Source of the DNA: Desulfotignum sp.
GTDB taxonomy: Bacteria; Desulfobacterota; Desulfobacteria; Desulfobacterales; Desulfobacteraceae
NCBI GenBank assembly: GCA_011390235.1
Contig: JAABSS010000359.1
Location: 1-9,871, forward strand
Length of the DNA: 9,871 nt
Direction of reading: 5' to 3'
Part shown: positions 6,242 through 9,871 of the stretch, piece by piece
Layout: every line of letters starts with the position of its first letter
Position numbering within the stretch: the stretch's first letter is position 1
Translations under genes and position numbers: made by a program
Notes under the pieces: model-generated
Seen by the model: the letters and a program-made list of their open reading frames with translations, nothing else
The model's database searches: none
What the model was told of the DNA's origin: nothing

Positions 6242-7426
6242 TCAGATGATTTCAACGGTTTCTTCTCTTGTATAGGGTAAGTCCATATTGCAGTCGCAGA
6301 AAGGCGCCATTCCCCCCGTTTCATCCATGGCCTGTAATACAAACCGGTCATCCACCAGGTCCTGGACTGCCCGGCCGGAATCCAGTGCTGACAAAAATGC
6401 GGTATCTCCTTCCACCCGGGTGGTTTTCATCTGGTCGATGAGGAACCGGGTGGCCGAGGGAAAGGGAAAAGGCTGAAAATCAATGCGCGGAACATCCCAT
6501 TCAGGATGCACCAGCCGGGCTGGATCAGGGGGCGCAAAAACCCTGCGCAGCACCTCCTGGGAAACCGGCAGATACCTTTCTCCGTCACGGCTTAAAAGAT
6601 GGGCGGTTTCGTTGGGGTTTTTCCGGCACCAGGCCTGGGCCCGGACAATGGCATTCATGGCTTTTTGCACCACCACCGGGTGCTGGTCAATGAACGGCTG
6701 GGCCGCAACAATGACACAGCAGGGGTGGTTTTTCCAGATATCTCCGGTATACCGCATGATCCTGGCATTGAACCGTTGCTCAGCCAGGGCATTGAAAGGG
6801 TCTGCCACGATAAAGGCATCCACTTTTTTTCCCAGAAGGGCTGTGGGCATGTCCGGAGGGGGCAAAATAAACAGATTGACTTCATGGGGGGCAAGGGGCG
6901 CTGACTGGGGCTGGATCACCGGGGTCAGGCCCTGTGTCTTCAACCCCAGTTGAAGCACCAGATTGTGCATGGAATACCAGGAGGGTACCGCCACCTGTTT
7001 TCCCCCAAGATCTGCAAAATTCCTGATGGCTGAATCCCCCCGCACGGTTACCGCACTGCCGTTGGTGTGGTCCCATGCCAGTACACGCACCGGCAGGTTT
7101 TGTTTGAACCGCATCCATACCGGAATGGGAAAAAGCATATGGGTGATATCAAATTTTCCGGCCAGAAAAGATTCAGTGAGTATGTTCCAGGATCTCACCA
7201 TAACGGGACGTTCAACATCCAGCCCTTCCTGGGAAAAATATCCCAGTCCATGGGCTACCAGAAGGGGGGTTGCATCGGTGATGGGCAGATATCCCAGGCG
7301 CAGGGGCACCTGTTTTGCAATGACGGGGGACCTGAGTACGAGACCGGAACCGGCGGTTGCAGCGGTGTATAAAAATTGGCGCCGGGTCATGAAAGGCGGC
7401 AGGCTTTTGCTGGTAGGGCAGTCCAT
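6242..7426 (-). CDS. Tat-exported ABC substrate-binding protein, NitT/TauT family
   Basis: The extracytoplasmic binding component of the importer. From the ATG at 7426 it has 394 residues. A twin-arginine signal, MTRRQFLYTAATAGSGLVL (residues 13-31), is followed by a small-residue site near V-I-A, so export in folded form is expected. No lipobox cysteine is seen. The mature part starts with V-P-L-R-L-G-Y-L-P-I-T-D and shows the NMT1/NrtA-type order: LAGKFDITHMLFP, an I-L-P-P-P-D-M-P segment, VDAFIVADPFNALAEQR and IWKNHPCC (H234, C236, C237). The C-terminus carries an unusual C-D-C (377-379). The start is one base past the ATPase stop, suggesting translational coupling; ATG 7390 is an alternative that keeps the Tat motif but has no ribosome site. 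The ligand may be an anion, sulfonate or pyrimidine-like compound, but no ligand can be assigned. Confidence 0.92.
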   Translation of the reverse strand: MDCPTSKSLPPFMTRRQFLYTAATAGSGLVLRSPVIAKQVPLRLGYLPITDATPLLVAHGLGYFSQEGLDVERPVMVRSWNILTESFLAGKFDITHMLFPIPVWMRFKQNLPVRVLAWDHTNGSAVTVRGDSAIRNFADLGGKQVAVPSWYSMHNLVLQLGLKTQGLTPVIQPQSAPLAPHEVNLFILPPPDMPTALLGKKVDAFIVADPFNALAEQRFNARIMRYTGDIWKNHPCCVIVAAQPFIDQHPVVVQKAMNAIVRAQAWCRKNPNETAHLLSRDGERYLPVSQEVLRRVFAPPDPARLVHPEWDVPRIDFQPFPFPSATRFLIDQMKTTRVEGDTAFLSALDSGRAVQDLVDDRFVLQAMDETGGMAPFCDCNMDLPYTREETVEII

Positions 7427-7427
7427 G

Positions 7428-8195
7428 TTACAACAAGGTCCTTTTGGCCAGGTAGGCGTTTTTAAACCGGTCCAGGATACTGTTCCGGATCTCCTTGAAC
7501 CGGGGGTGATTTCTGTCTCTGGGATAGGTTTCGGTAACCGCGAATATGTCTGTGATATTGGCTGGATCTCCGGCCAGAAGAATGATTTTGTTGCCCAGGT
7601 AAATGGCCTCATCAATATCATGGGTCACAAAGACCGCGGTGAAATTTTCCGACAGCCACAGGTTCACCAGTTCTTCCTGGATATGGGCCTGGGTAAAGGT
7701 ATCCAAAGAGGCAAATGGCTCATCCAGCAGCAGTACCCTGGGATGTCCCACCAAAGCCCTGGCCAGGCAGACCCGCTGGGCCATGCCCAAAGACAGCCGG
7801 CTGGGACGGGAATCGGCAAATCCGGCCAGACCCATGATTTCCAGAAACTGGTTGACCCGGTAATCCAGTTTTTTTGTATCCTTTCTTATTTTACAGCCAT
7901 AGGCCACGTTTTCCCACACAGTGAGCCAGGGCAGCAGGGCCGGCTGCTGGAAGAGCATGGACCGGGATGGATGGATCCCGGTTATGATGTCACCATTTGC
8001 CCGGATACAGCCTTTGGTCGGCAGTTCAAGACCGGCCAGAAGGTTGAGCAAAGTGGTTTTGCCACACCCGGATTCTCCCAGAATGATAACAAAATCACCA
8101 GGTGCAATGGCAAAGGAAATATCCTTTAAGACCACATGCCCGGGTTTTCCGTCATACGCATAGGTCTTGGTTATTTTTTCAATATCAATCTGCAA
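7428..8195 (-). CDS. ABC transporter ATP-binding protein, NitT/TauT (SsuB/TauB-like) family
   Basis: Cytoplasmic ATPase that drives the importer. The 255 residues contain Walker A GESGCGKT (40-47), a Q-loop Q-Q-P-A-L-L-P-W (83-90), signature LSLGMAQRV (134-142), Walker B VLLLDEP (154-160), the D-loop S-L-D and the switch histidine in V-T-H-D (H192). The L-L-P-W after the Q-loop and the G-M-x-Q-R-V signature variant are typical of the SsuB/TauB/NrtD branch. Oddly, the first glycine of the usual L-S-G-G is leucine. The start is TTG at 8195, read through an 11-bp overlap with the preceding gene, with GGAAG a few bases upstream; no in-frame ATG is nearby. It lies in the middle of the six-gene operon, with the Tat-exported binding protein next. 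Confidence 0.95.
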   Translation of the reverse strand: MQIDIEKITKTYAYDGKPGHVVLKDISFAIAPGDFVIILGESGCGKTTLLNLLAGLELPTKGCIRANGDIITGIHPSRSMLFQQPALLPWLTVWENVAYGCKIRKDTKKLDYRVNQFLEIMGLAGFADSRPSRLSLGMAQRVCLARALVGHPRVLLLDEPFASLDTFTQAHIQEELVNLWLSENFTAVFVTHDIDEAIYLGNKIILLAGDPANITDIFAVTETYPRDRNHPRFKEIRNSILDRFKNAYLAKRTLL

Positions 8196-9234
8196 TGCGT
8201 GCTTCCGTTAAGGCGGTTTGTGCCCGGGTTTTGTCCACAAATATGTTCAGATCAACTTTTCGGGGCAGAATTTTCATGGCATCAGCCATATAGGTCTGCA
8301 TCATGTCAATGGCGGCAGTATCAGGCATCAGCTTTTCCGGGATAAAACTTATTCTGCTGCGGGTAAGCACAGATTGCATAAAGGCTTGATCCTGTGCAAG
8401 AAAGCCGGCAGCAAGGGCAGCCTTTTCCAATATGTTTTTGGTTTCCAAGTGTCGGGCAGCTGTAAAAAAAAGTTTCACCAGGGATTCGGCAATCTGAGGA
8501 GATGTTTGTAAAAAATGCCGGGTGGCCACAAAGCCGCAGCAGGGATGGTCTTTCCAGAGACTGTCTGAAATACAGACCGGATCAGCCTGATTCTGCTGAA
8601 CTGCCAGGCTGCCAAAGGGTTCCGGTACCATGCACCCGCCGATGGCCATGTCATCAACCCCCATATCTTTTTCTGCCAGAAGCATTTTTGGCATAAGGTA
8701 TGGGGGGACAATTTCCCAGGCAGCATCAGCAGCATTCTGGTCATGGGGGCCTAAAACCAGACCGGCATCGGCAAATAATTTGTGCAAAAGTATGGCCTGG
8801 ATGGAAAATTGTTCTGGAATCAAAACCGATCTTCCCCTGAAGTCAGACAGAGAATGGATTCCGATTTTCCGGTTTTTGACCATGAGACTGCCGGATCTGT
8901 GAACAAACATGAGAAACCGGATGTCCATGCCTGAGGCAAACAGTTCCAGGGCAAGGGGAGTGGGGATAAATGCGCCCTGAATGGTCCCGTTTCCCAATTT
9001 GTCACAGACCTCATCCCAGGTGTTCATGGGGACCGGAACAAGCCGCCAGGGCGAGCGATCATCCCCCCCGGGGTGATCTGCAGCAGCCATGCCCAAAAGC
9101 AGGTGGTCCACAATTTTTAAATGCCCGATACAGATGTCTGGAAAATGGTTACCCATTACTGCCCCTTGTAAGGTGCCCTGGTATAGCTGTGGTATAAGCC
9201 GGTGTTGTCTGCCTGCAATGTAAGGTTTCTTCAT
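8185..9234 (-). CDS. Cytoplasmic (signal-less) substrate-binding-like protein, NitT/TauT family
   Basis: First gene of the operon; 349 residues from the ATG at 9234. The N-terminus MKKPYIAGRQHRLIPQLYQG has no hydrophobic core, Tat motif or lipobox, so the protein should remain in the cytoplasm, unlike normal binding proteins. Family marks are CIGHLKIVDHLLLG, G-A-F-I-P-T-P-L-A-L-E-L-F-A, W-E-I-V-P-P-Y-L-M-P-K-M-L, M-V-P-E-P-F and LWKDHPCCGF (H230, C232, C233). By eye it is closest to the binding domain of the receiver fusion in the same operon, sharing DHL-x-LG, IR-x-L-x-F-x-H-x-x-GS, VPP-x-x-MP and DHPCC/NHPCC. It overlaps the ATPase gene by 11 bp. Cytoplasmic NrtA-like domains are known as regulatory parts of NrtC-type ATPases, so a sensory or regulatory role is plausible, for example presenting ligand to the ATPase or to the chemotaxis fusion; this is inference. 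Confidence 0.88.
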   Translation of the reverse strand: MKKPYIAGRQHRLIPQLYQGTLQGAVMGNHFPDICIGHLKIVDHLLLGMAAADHPGGDDRSPWRLVPVPMNTWDEVCDKLGNGTIQGAFIPTPLALELFASGMDIRFLMFVHRSGSLMVKNRKIGIHSLSDFRGRSVLIPEQFSIQAILLHKLFADAGLVLGPHDQNAADAAWEIVPPYLMPKMLLAEKDMGVDDMAIGGCMVPEPFGSLAVQQNQADPVCISDSLWKDHPCCGFVATRHFLQTSPQIAESLVKLFFTAARHLETKNILEKAALAAGFLAQDQAFMQSVLTRSRISFIPEKLMPDTAAIDMMQTYMADAMKILPRKVDLNIFVDKTRAQTALTEARIAD

Positions 9235-9241
9235 ACCACAG

Positions 9242-9246
9242 CCTTT
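9242..9246 (-). promoter_or_regulatory. Ribosome binding site deciding the start of the first operon gene
   Basis: AAAGG (9246-9242) lies 7 bp before the ATG at 9234. An in-frame TTG at 9258 would add eight residues but has no ribosome site in place. The ATG is therefore preferred. Confidence 0.6.
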
Positions 9247-9251
9247 ATTTA

Positions 9252-9281
9252 TTGGCAAGCACCGGCTTTAGATGTTATATA
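9252..9281 (+). promoter_or_regulatory. Candidate promoter for cheD in the divergent gap
   Basis: TTGGCA (9252-9257) and TATATA (9276-9281) stand 18 bp apart, about 28 bp before the cheD ATG. The match is moderate. The gap between the operon ATG (9234) and the cheD ATG (9309) is only about 75 bp, so promoters for the two directions would nearly overlap. No convincing minus-strand promoter was found in it. Confidence 0.3.
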
Positions 9282-9308
9282 CTGAAAGACAGGGCAAAGA
9301 AAAAGGAT

Positions 9309-9821
9309 ATGGACAACAATTCTGAAAAACTGGTTACCCGGGATTATTTTCTCAAGCCCGGATATATTTATCTGCCGGAAAAACCCACGGTTATTTCAAC
9401 GGTTCTGGGATCATCTGTCTCAGTGAGCCTCTATGATAAAAAACGCAAAACCGGGGGAATGAACCATTTTTTGTTTCCGATTGCTGAAAGCCGGGAAAAA
9501 ACCACTGCCATATACGGCAATATCGCCGTGATTACCCTGGTCCGGATGATGATCCAGAAAGGCTCAGATCCCGATCACCTGGAAGCCCAGATTTTCGGCG
9601 GTGCCAATAACACAGATGTGTGTACCCATGATGTGGGAAAACAAAATTACCATATCGCCAAAGATATGCTGAGGCAAAAACAAATCCGCATCGTATCAGA
9701 GGATGTCGGCGGAGAGCTGGGGCGTAAAATTGTTTTCAACACCCTGACCTGTGAAATCCTCACCCTGAAAGTGGAACGGCTCAGGGAGTCTGACTGGTAT
9801 CCCTACCAGGGGGACAGGTAA
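9309..9821 (+). CDS. cheD: CheD-family chemoreceptor glutamine deamidase homologue, catalytic Cys replaced by Ser
   Basis: CheD proteins deamidate glutamines on chemoreceptors and, with CheC, tune adaptation. With the ATG at 9309 the product has 170 residues, normal for the family. Family features are the N-terminal G-Y-I-Y-L stretch, the TVLGSS motif at 31-36, GGMNHFLFP with the catalytic-position histidine H53, IFGGAN at about 96-101, and S-E-D-V-G-G-E-x-G-R-K near the end. In active CheD the motif reads L-G-S-C, and the Cys (C27 in Thermotoga, 17 residues before H44) is the nucleophile. Here that place is Ser36 (TCT at 9414), exactly 17 residues before H53, and a nearby second family Cys is also Ser. 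The protein may be catalytically dead but still bind partners. AAGG lies unusually close to the ATG. It is divergent from the receiver/transporter operon. Confidence 0.92.
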   Translation: MDNNSEKLVTRDYFLKPGYIYLPEKPTVISTVLGSSVSVSLYDKKRKTGGMNHFLFPIAESREKTTAIYGNIAVITLVRMMIQKGSDPDHLEAQIFGGANNTDVCTHDVGKQNYHIAKDMLRQKQIRIVSEDVGGELGRKIVFNTLTCEILTLKVERLRESDWYPYQGDR

Positions 9822-9835
9822 TCCGCAAATGGTCG

Positions 9836-9871
9836 TCAGGTTTTGGTTTCTATCTGCTTGACCAGATCATC
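9836..9871 (-). CDS. Possible C-terminal end of another minus-strand gene
   Basis: Read from the right edge, the minus strand gives eleven sense codons, D-D-L-V-K-Q-I-E-T-K-T, then TGA (9838-9836). It ends 14 bp from the cheD stop in convergent orientation. The charged helical ending looks protein-like, but the stretch is too short to identify and could be chance. No terminator is visible between the two stops. Confidence 0.35.
   Translation of the reverse strand, partial: DDLVKQIETKT

Noticed and set aside
6214..6351. Upstream extension of the permease frame to 6351
   Set aside because: It would overlap the binding-protein gene by about 100 bp, adds a non-membranous segment and lacks a ribosome site.
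6963..8129. Plus-strand open frame of 388 codons
   Set aside because: It runs antisense through the conserved ATPase and the Tat binding-protein gene. The product has no domain or membrane pattern and is explained by codon bias of the opposite strand.
9252..9270. Sigma-54 promoter (TTGGCA...GGCTTTA) before cheD
   Set aside because: The GG and GC elements are 11 rather than 12 positions apart, and the -12 element does not match TTGC.
1..9871. CRISPR arrays, insertion sequences, tRNA or rRNA genes
   Set aside because: No regularly spaced repeats, transposase frames, terminal inverted repeats or tRNA-like cloverleaf sequences were noticed anywhere in the window.

Overview
The window looks like chromosomal DNA from a Gram-negative deltaproteobacterial sulfate reducer, most like the Desulfobacteraceae. 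This is inferred from the style of the proteins, moderate GC with many CCGG/CAGG words, and the mix of methyl-cycle, chemotaxis and Tat-dependent transport genes. It is not proven by any marker gene here.

Left part (1-3355): a methyl-cycle cluster. A PfkB-family kinase, probably adenosine-kinase-like, runs leftward off the edge. From a shared 233-bp promoter region, metK (S-adenosylmethionine synthetase) and then ahcY (S-adenosylhomocysteine hydrolase) run rightward. The three would make SAM, split the SAH left after methyl transfer, and remove the released adenosine. A weak hairpin and then a strong two-way terminator close this unit.

Middle and right part (3354-9234, all on the minus strand): a compact six-gene operon. 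In transcription order it encodes a substrate-binding-like protein with no signal peptide, an ABC ATPase (TTG start, 11-bp overlap), a Tat-exported substrate-binding protein (1-bp gap), an ABC permease, a CheY receiver fused to a second signal-less substrate-binding-like domain, and a small protein with a long acidic tail. The transporter is of the NitT/TauT (nitrate/sulfonate/taurine) type, but its substrate cannot be read from the sequence. All three binding modules carry the same W-x-x/D-H-P-C-C signature. They are relatives placed in three settings: outside the membrane, free in the cytoplasm, and joined to a phosphorylatable receiver.

Far right: a cheD homologue is transcribed divergently from the operon about 75 bp away. 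Its catalytic cysteine is replaced by serine. The last 36 bp may hold the C-terminal end of another minus-strand gene.

The most interesting reading is that the operon plus cheD couples uptake, or intracellular level, of one small molecule to the chemotaxis phosphorelay. The receiver-binding-domain fusion would be the integrating part. This is inference from domain architecture and gene order.
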